64,000 nt of DNA. Origin: Nipponacmea schrenckii. Lineage: Eukaryota; Mollusca; Gastropoda; Lottiidae. The notes under the pieces were generated by a model. That model worked only from the letters and a program-made list of their open reading frames with translations. It did not search any database and was not told where the DNA came from. The stretch is taken from positions 20,491,398-20,555,397 of the forward strand of contig JAUJPP010000003.1 in the NCBI GenBank assembly GCA_030562195.1, read 5' to 3'. Both the position numbers and the translations under genes were made by a program. This document shows, one piece after another, positions 14,365 to 26,159 of this stretch; the first letter of the stretch is position 1, and the number at the start of each line of letters is the position of its first letter.

Positions 14365-14581
14365 CTAATTAATGAGGGAAACCAACTTTAATGTGATAGA
14401 GATAACATCTTTCTTTGAATCATTCAAAATCTTAGAGAATGGCAATTTTATCACGTTCCCCATGTACTGCAGGTCAGTAGGGTAACATGAAAAAAACATC
14501 ATGTTTTTGGGGATGTGCACATTAAAGTTCCCCCGAAAGTCTGCGGTATCAAGATAAGCTACAGACATGTAGGAAGTAATA
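14365..14581 (-). CDS. Possible terminal exon, unidentified
   Basis: On the minus strand an acceptor (ctctaacaactag) at 14582-14583 is followed by one leading base and 71 sense codons ending in TAG at 14365. The peptide looks protein-like (for example YLDTADFRGNFNVHIPKN, then CYPTDLQYMGNVIKLPF) and has more G/C-containing codons than its surroundings. I do not recognise the family. Its phase would fit the possible first exon at 26020-26039, but 11 kb separate them, so linkage is only a guess. No AATAAA was seen close downstream. Confidence 0.2.
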
Positions 14582-15641
14582 CTAGTTGTTAGAGAACAGA
14601 AAAAGGATTCGGTACAGTTTAAGTGATATCAAATGGAAAGTCAAATTATCGACGAGATGTCACCATAATCTTCAAATTATCTGATTTTTCTTTCGCCAAA
14701 TGTTTACAAGGAACATATTTTAACCAAGTGGCATATTTGTAGACACCTATGACGTTCATGGGAATCTTCAGAATTTCGGATCGTCTTCAAAATCAATGAA
14801 GTGTTGGCGGACAAATCGATTGAAAATGATTAAAGTTGAATGTTGATTTTGATTGTGGTGTTGGATATAAACAACAGTTTGTTGTCAAATTGTTACAAGA
14901 TAGTCTCAAGTCAACAAAATTCATTCTTCATTTTGATTGATTATAAAAGCCAAACAATTAAAGTGAGTATTGTACTTCCGGTGGCAGTGTATAATCCATA
15001 TTGATGCTACATTCCAATGGAGTCAAATAATTTGATTTGGAGTCACCTGATGTAGACAAGAAGATGAATGGAGATATTTTTTACATCAAAATAAACCTAG
15101 ACTGAAATGTTTAGGCCTATACACATACGGAGTTGACTTGCACTCATCTGATTCAACGTAATCGTTGGATTAACAGACTGTAAATAAAATCCCATCATTG
15201 ACTCTTTATCAAATTTCAGATCTGTTCTAGGTCAAACCATCAAGTTCTCCGTACTATTTTGTAGTTAGTGCATGAGCTACCTAACTGTCAACAGAGCAAG
15301 AGAAAATTTCATTTTCAAGATTCTGTGAGTGAGAAAAACTGCATTAACCCCATAAAGAAGACTGTCAATTTAACTCTAACAGTTATAGAGTAGCAACATT
15401 AATAATTTAAGTTTTGACTGAGAGTTCAGTCCATCTCGAATCCGATGGTATTAAATGTAAGAAGAGCTGTTTTTTTTTTTTTAAGATGAAACAAGTTCCA
15501 GTATGTATCTCAGAGCCTTAACATGCTACCAAGATCAATATTTTATAAAAATATCAACAAGTATTTGTTTGCCTCATCTTTATCATAAGGAAACATTTAA
15601 CATTTTTTGTGAATTACTTGACCAACTTTTGTTAATATTGC

Positions 15642-15715
15642 TCTGTTATTATCTCCCTTGACTTTCTTTTGGCCACCCCACTTCTAGAAAAATATCTAAT
15701 TTGTTACCTCCCTTG
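15642..15715 (-). repeat. Pair of molluscan AAGGGAG motifs
   Basis: Two copies of the reverse complement of AAGGGAG(A/G)TAA, TTATTATCTCCCTTGACTTT and TTGTTACCTCCCTTGAACTT, lie about 55 bp apart. The motif recurs at about 2454, 18359 and 63174 in the window. It is a familiar dispersed motif in mollusc DNA of unknown role. Confidence 0.4.
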
Positions 15716-18700
15716 AACTTTGAATATTATTTTTATTATATAACTATGCGTGAAATTTACAGTCCATAACAAGGCTAGTGTCGGATTCATATTGCCTTAG
15801 TTCCTCAAAAATTGGTTTGAAAATAATTCCAATAAATCTAATTAAGCTCATATGAAATTGATACACAAATACAATCGTTGGTCAAGTTGATGATTGATCC
15901 ATCACCAAAGTTTTTCAAAGTGACAATCAGCCATTGAGTCAAGATAAAATAATAGACAATCTGTTCAGTTCACAAACCATACTCTAATAATTGATATCAA
16001 ATTCGCGATCAACGTATTAAATAACCCTTAATGATGGTTTATCTAGACATTAAAATAAAAGTTCTTTTATAGGCATTATCTATAGGCCTTGTTTTATCAC
16101 AGGGTGTGAAACTTTACACTATATCACAGGTAATTGGTCAGGTAGTGAAGATAAATACAGGGGGTTGAGAAACTTAGCATCTCGTGTTAGATTTAGTCGT
16201 ATTGCCCAATTATTTCGGAACTGACTTGATAATGATATGGAATAAACTTGCAGTGTCCTTTACAGAGTCGTCATAATTTTGGTGTTTTGGTTAGTTTTTG
16301 TTTTTTGGAGAAGGGGTGTTTATTTTCTCCCCACACAAGCACACAGAATATGCTGTAAAATGTTCACGCGACATTAGAGTTCGAAAGCCTTTGCTTAGGT
16401 TGCGGACTCCAGTCCTAACGAAATGTCCATCAATGCCACCAATCGACTTGAACATATTCACGCAAAGAAAAAAAATTATCATAAAGTAAAAACTCATTTG
16501 CTTTGTTTGGATAAAACAACATTCAATAATGTTTAATGAAATCGCACTAAAACTCCTTATTTTGATATTGACGTGCTAAATACCACCGTATTGACATGTT
16601 TTAATGTGTTCTAGATATTAAGAGAAAGGAATTTTACACCCTAACTTACTGCATCTCTTTTGGCTTTTGAGTATTATGAAGTGTGAAAAGGAACCTTAAT
16701 TGTATAACATGAGCACAGTTTGATTCAAACTATTTCGCAAATCGCTTGCAAAACCATTAAATTATTCACCAGAGTATGTCAGCCCCAGACTTCCTTGGCT
16801 ACTGTAGCTCTTTATTTGTCAATTGAACCATTGATGATAAATTAAAATAATGGAAACACCCTTCCTAGGTACGTTATTTTTTATATCCGTTAGGTTTCGG
16901 ATGACTATATCCAGGGTGTTGTGAAATATATGAAACATTCTCACCATTGGCCTAATGTTTACAGCCCAAAATTATATTCAAAAGAATAAATAAAGTGAAT
17001 AAAGAAATAAGAAGGAGAGACCTGTGTTTATTAAAAATAATTTGGTAACAATTTCACACGAGGGATTACTGGATGTTTTTACACGAAATCACCGCCGCAT
17101 TTAAAACAACAAAGCGCTACTTTCATAGCAAATTCAATAAAAAAAAATGTACATTTCTGGTGGGAGGAAAGAGGGGCCATGACGACTTGTTGACTTTTGA
17201 GATGAACTTGATTTTCAAATCGAATTTAAAACAATTGCACTTGCAGTCAGTTACTCGTGTTCATCTTCGAGAAAAAATTAACCTGATTGTCGATTATAAG
17301 CTGTTACCATCCTGTTGCTCTCAGTTGCTGGTAGTGATATGATCATGGCGGATCATTCGAAAAGGCAAAGTGGCCTTCTGATTATTACTAGCTATAATCT
17401 CTTCAATGCTTTCGTTTACACTCGGTAGAGTGAATTTGCTACCATAGGCCCCATGCATGAGACCAATATATCCAATGTACTAACAGTGAATACCAACAAG
17501 TTTTTTTTATTAAACTAATACATGTAGCAAGTCTAATGTAGACGTTTGCCAGCAGTGAGAAAAGCAGAACTGTTGGTGATTTGTCAAGTAGGAGTTGTCT
17601 CCACTTTATTTCCCTTAGCTATTAAACGTGTTGGTGATTATTTGGTTGACATTTAAAATATAACTTTCAAAATCAACGCTTGATGAATAAGTGATATAAG
17701 AAACTTTACATTTTAATTTCCAACAAATATGCTAATTTTAGATATTAACGATGATTTGATTTACTCAAGGCCATGGGTAATACAGTATCGACTTGTATTG
17801 AATACTTATATAGCTTGGCATGATGAAATCTTTCTTAAAGGATATGTTAAGTTAAGGTCTTAGTATTGTATAAAATTCACATACCTTCAGATCTAGCCTG
17901 TCTAAGTGAAGAAATGGATAGTATTGAATATAAAAGGTGTAATATCAAGGTGTAAAAATGATTTATGTAGAAAATAGTCAAGTAGTATACCTACACTGAA
18001 CACCTGCAGACAATAAATCACAGTGGGGATAGAACAACTTTTAAAAACATATATATTGTCACTTTTATAGCTGATAGTCTTTATTATCATTACCTAATCT
18101 TTAATATATGATTGTGAAATCTAAATCATATTGCTTTTAGATTAGAGGAAAAGTACTTCACTTTCCACTTTGATTATTATTTACATGTAGGCAGAATTAT
18201 GACCCGGAAAGAGATCACATAAGCTTTTTTTGGTTCTTTTTTCAATCACCTAAAAATATACTTTAGTCGAATTAATGTCAGTAAATTATACTAAAATTTG
18301 GCGAAGTATTTACAGTGACTGCTGACCACAAATAACTTTCACCAATAAATCAATATAGTTGTCTCCCTTGGATGGTAAAAAAAAATCAGACTACGTCACT
18401 TGACTAAATAATATTCTAAAGACTTTGTTGAATGATTAAAGGCATGCTGTAAACAATAGATTGCGTCCATATTCACATATTGCTTGATATATTCTTAATT
18501 CAGTCTGAATTTTGTATCTGGAAGGCGCTCCTATGTTTCCAATGCAGAAAGCGAAAGAAAGAAACACATTTTTCAATAGATAAGGATAAGCTCCAATGTG
18601 ATTTGCATAGAAAAGATTTCCAAACTCATGCAGATCTAGGGTGAAGCAAGACATTTTTCAGAAAGACTCCTAGAAAGTTCAAAGCAAGAATGTTATGTTT

Positions 18701-19725
18701 TTGTTTATTTCTGCAGAGATTTTTTTATTCGATACATTTTTTTAGAAGAAAAAAGACTCAAACCCGATTCGAATAAAGCAGTGTTTCTAAAATTCGTCAT
18801 ATTTACCTAAAGAATATAATACATAAACCAGAAAATTGACATAAAAAAATATCTATGTATAGTGGGCCGAAACTGTACACCATATCATTTTGTAAAGGTC
18901 TTGAAAACTTTAAAATGAAAACAATTAAATAGACAATTGGTAGAAACAAGACCACCAAGACGGAAATGACATACATTTTATTTGTTTATTAAATAAGTAT
19001 TGTTATGAGGACAATGCCCCAACCTTGTTAGAAAACTGTGACTAAATTTCACTATTTCTATATTCAAATGACTCAGAATTAAATTATATAGGCTAATACG
19101 AAATACAGAACATGGTGATAAATCATTATGACGCAGTATTTAAAGGCAAACAATATAAAAAAGAAATTAATTAATAACCCATAGCCTATATGCACGACAG
19201 ATCGTTTGTTAACTTTCATCAATTCTTGTATTTGTTAATAATGAATAAAATATCGAACATTTAATATATATAAATCTAAATATTAATTTAAAGCAAATAG
19301 AAGAATAACTCAAGTTCCTATAACGTATGTCGAATTGTCTAATAAAAACGTATATAATGTAGTCTAGTTCTTCTGTTGAATGATATTTAAGGTAAGTTAT
19401 CCTTCTACCAATAAGAATAATCCTTAGGGCGGCGGAAGGGTTTAACAAGTTCAGAATAAGTTGACATATCTTCGTTAAAATTGGGGAAGATAATGCAAGC
19501 GGTTAACAATAATTATTTAGTTTGCCAAATATATTTCTTTAACAAAATATTCTAGTTAATTGTAAAGCGAGGTAACATTCAGATCTGTTATCATTTTAAT
19601 TTCATGGTTATGTAAACGGGATGGATGACGATTATTTCAGGATAAGTACATGTAACATAAATATAAGATAATCAAGATAAAAAAAACAGTATTACATTAG
19701 TTAGTTGGAGAGAAATCGTTTTGAA

Positions 19726-19745
19726 ATATATATATATATATATAT
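19726..19745. repeat. (AT)10 microsatellite
   Basis: Ten perfect AT dinucleotides. Confidence 0.95.
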
Positions 19746-22700
19746 GATCGAAAATCCAAAGAGATCGAAATTCAAATTAAGTTCACGAAGAGATTTTGGA
19801 ATACTCAGTTTCAGAAATTGGAATTCCCAAATACTGTCTTCACTTCATATCTAAATTATGCTTTGTAGCGGCCTTGATTCAGATATCAATAATCTTTAAG
19901 GTACCAAAATTATCAGTTTTTCTCGTAAAATAAAATCTCAGTAAACTACCATTAAAGGGGAACATTCCGTGAACCATGAAACATCATAGTGATAGAAATT
20001 AGTGACGTCCTGTGCTCTGGAATACTTGAGTTTCAAATGGTCTCAGATCATGAAGATGAAACTTGATAATGAAAGTTTATTCGTGGTTTCATGGACCTGT
20101 CTGTTATCTGATTGGTAAATGTTCGGGGGTTAAAGTTCGTGTGAAAAAGTTGGTGAAGATGACACCTTGGATCGATTCATCACCAGTTGTTGACTGCGAG
20201 ATCAACACCTTGCCATCCTTTACCTGGGAAACACGTAGTCAGATTTAACCAAGAATTGACGTTGTTAAGACGAATACCCTATAGGTGGGACTCGTATGAC
20301 TCCAGTTTAACGTGTATAGCTTTAAGACAAATACCACCAAAGATGTGTTTGTCTTAGATTACCCATGAAAATAATTCGTCAACTGAACTAATTCGGTCGT
20401 GGAACAAGAGATCGAAATCGAAATAGTCTCTTTCAGCCAAGATATAAATATTCATTGGGTAAATTTTACTCTCGTCGATCAAGACGGAAATAAATTTATG
20501 TGTCATTCAATACTTGGTGGTTGGACATAGATACTACAACATTGTTTAGAAATGACGTAACACCTAAAGAAGAAAAAATCTTATGAGTCATATAAATGTA
20601 TTAGAAAAAAAAATACGAAAAATGATGTCATATAAAAAGTAATGTTTGGCGGCAACCGGAAGTGCTTTGTTTACAGCGGTTGTGATATTATTCATTCTGA
20701 TGCCAGATCTGTGGTTCAACTGTGGTCGTAGAAGATTCCTTTCTGCTGCTTTCACAATGATGATGAAATAGAAAACTCAAAGCAAACCCAACATACAATT
20801 TGTCGTTGTCAGGAACTTACTAAGAGATTCTATACAACTATTAGGTTTAATGTTTTACTGGGGAGAAATTTAGCACGTTTTCTTATTAATCCAGTTAATA
20901 TAGCGAATTATCGTGACCATTTCTAACTATTTACCCATATTAGACCAGCACGTGCTTGTGTGTGACGAGGACGGACTTTGGATAGAAGTGTTGGCAGATG
21001 TCCACCTTGCGTACAGTGGTCATTACTGGTCACTAGAGGTAATAGAAGAGAAATGGTAGATTTGGTCAGTATTTCATACAATGAACGATAACATCCTTCA
21101 AGAAAGTGGAAGAAAACAAAAAGAGGGTTACGGTGCGTCATTGAATTTGTTATAAGCAAACTGTGAGTGTAACTCTAAACCATCTGAAATGCCTGTCAAT
21201 AAACAATTTGTTGTGATAGTGATTGTTAAAAACAAACAATTTCTCCGTTAGGCTTTAAAACAGTCCAACTTGTCAAAGTTGTTCAGATTTTATCTTAGTT
21301 CAGGCACACTTCTCCTCAAAGATTCGCCATACGCCAGTCTTTCAAAACCACTAGGACTGACGTCTCCGAAAGACGATTGCCTCATCAATGGCACTTAGAA
21401 AGAATTAGTAGAAACAAATTCTAATCCTAGAAAGGTATGCGTCGTAAAGATAGGAAATACTTCCGAATATCCAGTTTCTATTTGTAAAATCATGTAGGAA
21501 TATTTCTTTGATCTGGTCTATTTAATACTAGCGTTAAATGTTCAATTTAGTATTTTTCTTTTGCAAAACTACCTACATAAACATAAGGAAGACTGTTATT
21601 AATATACATTCCTATGGCCATTCGATAAAAGATAAGATTTCAGAAAATCTTTGACATTCCTCATGTGTTTCAATATATTTTCAACATTTTTGTCGTAAAA
21701 AATCAAAATCAGAAGTAGATTTTGAAGAAAATTTTTAAAATTTAATAAGATTAGAGTATGTGATTGGTTGAACATAGGAAGCTAAACTCTAGCTAAATAG
21801 TGTCAGTCACGAACAATAACCATGTACCTCAAGTCACCGAGCCGCCATCTTGGATTATTTATTTGTTTATTAAGAAGAACAAATAATTAAACATCCTTAT
21901 TTTCTTTATGTAAACAATAAAGAAAGATGTAATTATTTATATTTTCAGGTATATCTTTCAGAAGAGGACAGTACTGCACAAATTTTCCAATTAAAAGCTA
22001 AATATCGGGTGGTTCCAAAGACAAAAAACGATAATATTTTTCAGGATTATTAATATAGTTAATAGGCTAGATATTTTATTTCACAAAAAAAAATAACTTT
22101 ATACCTTAAACACTATGAAATTTCAGCCTTTCTAAAATTTCTTATTAAAAAAAAGTAACCACGACTATAAAAAAAACAAAATGGACAATGTGTGGCCACA
22201 ATTTTCAGCACAAATCTAAAAACTGTTGTCTTCTCTTAAAAAAGATATTCTTAATAATGAAATAATTAGCATTTCATGCAAAAGATGAATGTCCATTCTA
22301 ATCGCTCAATTGCACTTCAACTAATTACAGTTTTGTTTTCTGTTGCTGAAAAAAATTACAATTAAGCAGCATAAGTAACAGAAGGATAAAGTTAGAGAGA
22401 AATGAAATGATTTATCTTCGACAAACCCGAAAAGCCAATTATTTGTCATGGATAAAATATATTTGGAAATTTTTGTCCTGAAAATAGTGGTCATATTGAG
22501 CATTACTTTTAGTTAAAGTACAATGAAAATTCTTGACATTATTTTTTTTAAGAGGAATTTAAAAAAGGTTAGTTCTTCAAAGTGGTTCAACGAACAATGC
22601 TGTAATTGGGTGACAATATGTCTCATCAGTATAATCCTGAAATAAATCGTTTTTTGCTGCACCACCCAATATTCTTTTAATCAACAGATTTCATTTCTCT

Positions 22701-25700
22701 GTAGGTCTGAAGAGCTATTAAGTAAACGAGTGACAAATAAACTGCAATAGACTATTGAATATATCTCATTGATTCGAGGAGAAAAAGAATCGGTATACTG
22801 ATATAAAAGATTTCGGAATAGGTAATGAAAGAATCTAACTATTTCTTTTTAACAGTTTTTAAAGCTTCCATGATTTAACGTGATAGAGAAAGGAGATGAT
22901 TTCTGACGTTGTCTTAACCCTAATTTATCACATTAGAGTCAAACTCATGTTTCGATATATACAGGAAAACTACATATAAAAATCCTCAATATCTAAAACG
23001 AAATCTAGATTGCAGACAGGAAAACACACATGCTTGTGACATAATTGATACAAATGGGAATTTGAGTTAATCATACTCAATGTTTTGCACTAGTAATATC
23101 AGTTTAGCTTTAAGTTGGGTATTATACAGATGATACAGAGTTTATGGTTATACAGAGTTTCTATTGATATAAACATTAATACTATTTATTATTAAGTATC
23201 GTAAGACCAGAGAAAGTATGGGGAATATATAAAGTATGTTTCTTGTATACATTGGTCATATATATTCAGAACACCATCAAAGAACTGGACGTCTGGACCA
23301 TCTTATTGTGATAACAAACTAACCTTTGTTTTATCAAAATTGACTCAGATTTTTATTTAGTTTGTTCTGTAAACAATATCATCTATGAATTCGTCAATTG
23401 ACACCGAGTGTCTAAACGGTCACCAATATGGATCTTATTGATTAAAGAACAATCGGATTTTAAACAGAGCTACACAACAATCGTCTCGAAACTGAATTCG
23501 GCATAAAAGATGTTCTACCAATACTATAAAATTACTGAATTTGTTGATAATTTATTTGATTATTTACACTTAGGTTTTAACTGAGCTAAAAAAAAAAAAG
23601 ACCAGAGACGATCTCTCAGTCCAATGTCAGAACTGAAATTCAATGTTTATGATTTATTTGAGCATTAGGTGTTGGTCTAGATAGGCATGGCCTCTAACAT
23701 CTCTTTATAAGCCGTATGGCAATTGGCCTGTTTAACTATTATTGGAGGATATCGTTTATAGGAGCTTAACACAAAGAAGCACTGGTCCAGAATAAATCAA
23801 TCTGATACGATATTAATTGTTTCTAAGAGAGATTTACAAGAAAATCAAGTAATTCAAATATTTTAATATTTTATAAGTTTTCAACGTTAAACTTTTCAAG
23901 CAGGGGGTTTCTAATTATTGTTCTTTAAAATATTCGCGTAGTTGAGAACGTGAAATTAAGACGACATTACACGCGTATTGTATTGGTTTCAGTTGAAGAT
24001 AATCTTGTAAAATAATGAAGATTAAAAGACGAGCGAAGAGTAAAAATGGTGTCAGATATGCTAATCTTAAATGAATCATTATTGTTCCAATGATATATGA
24101 TAGCCTTTAAAACGGTGGATAATTTGAAATTAATTATGTGTTTAAAAGGTTCTATTTGCTGAGTTAATTTATCAACACCTGTTTAAGTTCCATATCGATT
24201 CTTTCTCGTATCGTCCAATATCATTCTTAAACGTTCAAATATGGTAAAATTCTTTAAACGGAAAAAGAAATCTGATTCGATTGCCTGAGCAAAATGATAC
24301 CCCTGTCGTCGGCAGTTTTAAAATATTTACCACGTATTATAACTGAAATTTAACTGTAATATTTAACTATGATTTTACAAATTTTAATTGACTACATTAA
24401 AAGTTAATGTTGGACTCTAATAGAAAGTGTTAAATCTATTTTCTCATATTTTCAGTTATTTTGTATAAATAAAAGAAACAATATTATGAATATATGTTAC
24501 AAATAATTAAGTGTTTTGCGCATCTAATTTCTTTAACCTCAGAATTCGGATTATGGAACAAAATAGTCAAAATGTTTTTGAAAGAAATCTATATTATATT
24601 TATCTATAAAATTATTATTTTCTTATTGAAGAATATATTTTGTATTTCATTATAGTTAAATTGATTCATTGAAATTATAGTGTTTTAATAATTAAACATA
24701 TAAACGATCTTTTGCAGTATTAGATTTTCAAAAATGTCCCATCTAGAATATCCCGACGAAATTGCTTCTACATATTCAAATTATAAAAATGCGTTAAAAT
24801 TTATGTCTGAATTTGTTGTCTCCAATTTATTTATTTAAATGATTAAAATATAAGTTTTTAACATTTAAAAATAATGTTAATCTACTTAATTTAAATAATT
24901 AACATGTGACCATGACATACTTTGATATTTTTTCCTGGTTATGAAATGTTTATTTCACTTGTTATATTTTAAAATGAGATGAGTAAAGATGAGTACATGG
25001 TCTAAATATTTTCTTTTTATGAAAGACCATCCAGAAGTAATAAAGTATATATTATGACCATTTGAATAAAGACTTTCCAAGTTGTACAAATTTCAGACTT
25101 TGATTGAATAAAATAAGGAAACAAAAATATATTTATATAAATAAATAAATTAATTTTTTTTTAATTATTTGGTATTCATACTTATAAATTTATATTCTAC
25201 CTAATATTATCATATATGACGTAATTGAAACTATTCAAAATATCACACTATAATCAGAATAATGGTGGGTGGTTATAAGCTTTTTACATATTAAATAATT
25301 GATATTGCCCTGTTAATAAATATTTACTTACCGTATTTTAATTACTAAAATCAAAATATAAAATTTTCACAAAATTAAATTGAATGAAATATAACGGTTT
25401 GAAATATTTGTTATTTTTTAAAATTAACTGAAGACGAAATGTGCCAATATTAACTTCGTTTCCAATTTTATTTCGTCTCGCAATATTTTGCAATGATGAT
25501 GAGAACAGAACAGGGTTTTTTAACTGATTTGCAGAAAGGAACAACTTAAAAACAAGATGTATAGAATTATAAATCGATATAGTAATATGGATTAAATATA
25601 ATATTTATATTTAAATACATCACGTCAGGTGGTATATTATAATACTAATGACACTATACAAACTCAGTCTACTATTTAATCATCTGTTTTCCAACTTTCC

Positions 25701-26019
25701 TAATTATGCCACGTAGATTCGTGTTTTTTACTCATTTAATTCTATTGCCTAAGCCTACCTTTTTAACTAGTCCACCAACGTGAAACTTTCTTATAAATAT
25801 CCTCTAGGCGCACGTAGGCATTTTGACGCACGTGCGGAAATCTATTCTGAAACATGTACGTAATCAAATTCTTAAAACAATTCCAATGATTGACGTAACG
25901 TATTCACATAGAAAAGTAAATAGTATCATGTATATTTTGGAAGTCTGAAACATGTATATGGACGTGTCATTTGGATAGATAGAGAGTAGAAATAAGGATT
26001 AAAGGAATAAATTACTTAC

Positions 26020-26039
26020 CTATCTTCATCAAGTTCCAT
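26020..26039 (-). CDS. Possible first coding exon of an unidentified minus-strand gene
   Basis: On the minus strand, GTAAGAATGG gives an ATG in fair initiation context, followed by six codons (MELDED) and two bases of a seventh, then a strong donor (AG|gtaagt). The preceding 100 bp (26040-26140) are less AT-rich and would be the 5' UTR. A CTCF-like site lies just upstream. The downstream exons would be at lower coordinates with phase 2; I could not identify them. Confidence 0.25.
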
Positions 26040-26138
26040 TCTTACGGTTCGTGTCTCCAAGCCAGTCACACTTCTTCGTTATTCTTTTTACTACATTTAC
26101 TCTACTTGTGACCCGAGCTCTTTCTTTACTACAGATCT

Positions 26139-26155
26139 TAGCGCCCCCTGACGAC
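26139..26155 (-). promoter_or_regulatory. CTCF-like binding site
   Basis: The minus strand reads GTCGTCAGGGGGCGCTA. Its CAGGGGGCGCTA part matches the core of the bilaterian CTCF consensus, in otherwise AT-rich DNA and about 100 bp upstream of the possible first exon at 26020-26039. Binding is inferred from the motif alone. Confidence 0.3.
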
Positions 26156-26159
26156 AAAA

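Larger units (their letters stand above)
11700..26000. other. Gene-poor stretch with scattered unidentified exon-like ORFs
   Basis: No recognised gene. It includes the separately listed exon-like segment at 14365-14581, two AAGGGAG-type motifs, an (AT)10 microsatellite and very A/T-rich DNA at 24.4-25.2 kb. An 82-bp stretch ending at about 12570 in ATTTCATTTCATTT resembles a short dispersed-element tail; related sequence (ACTCCATTCATTTCATTTC) also occurs near 985. Confidence 0.45.

Noticed and set aside
20063..20248. 61-codon plus-strand ORF and the opposing open frame with VKDGKVLISQ
   Set aside because: Both strands look mildly protein-like, but no splice structure or family supports either.
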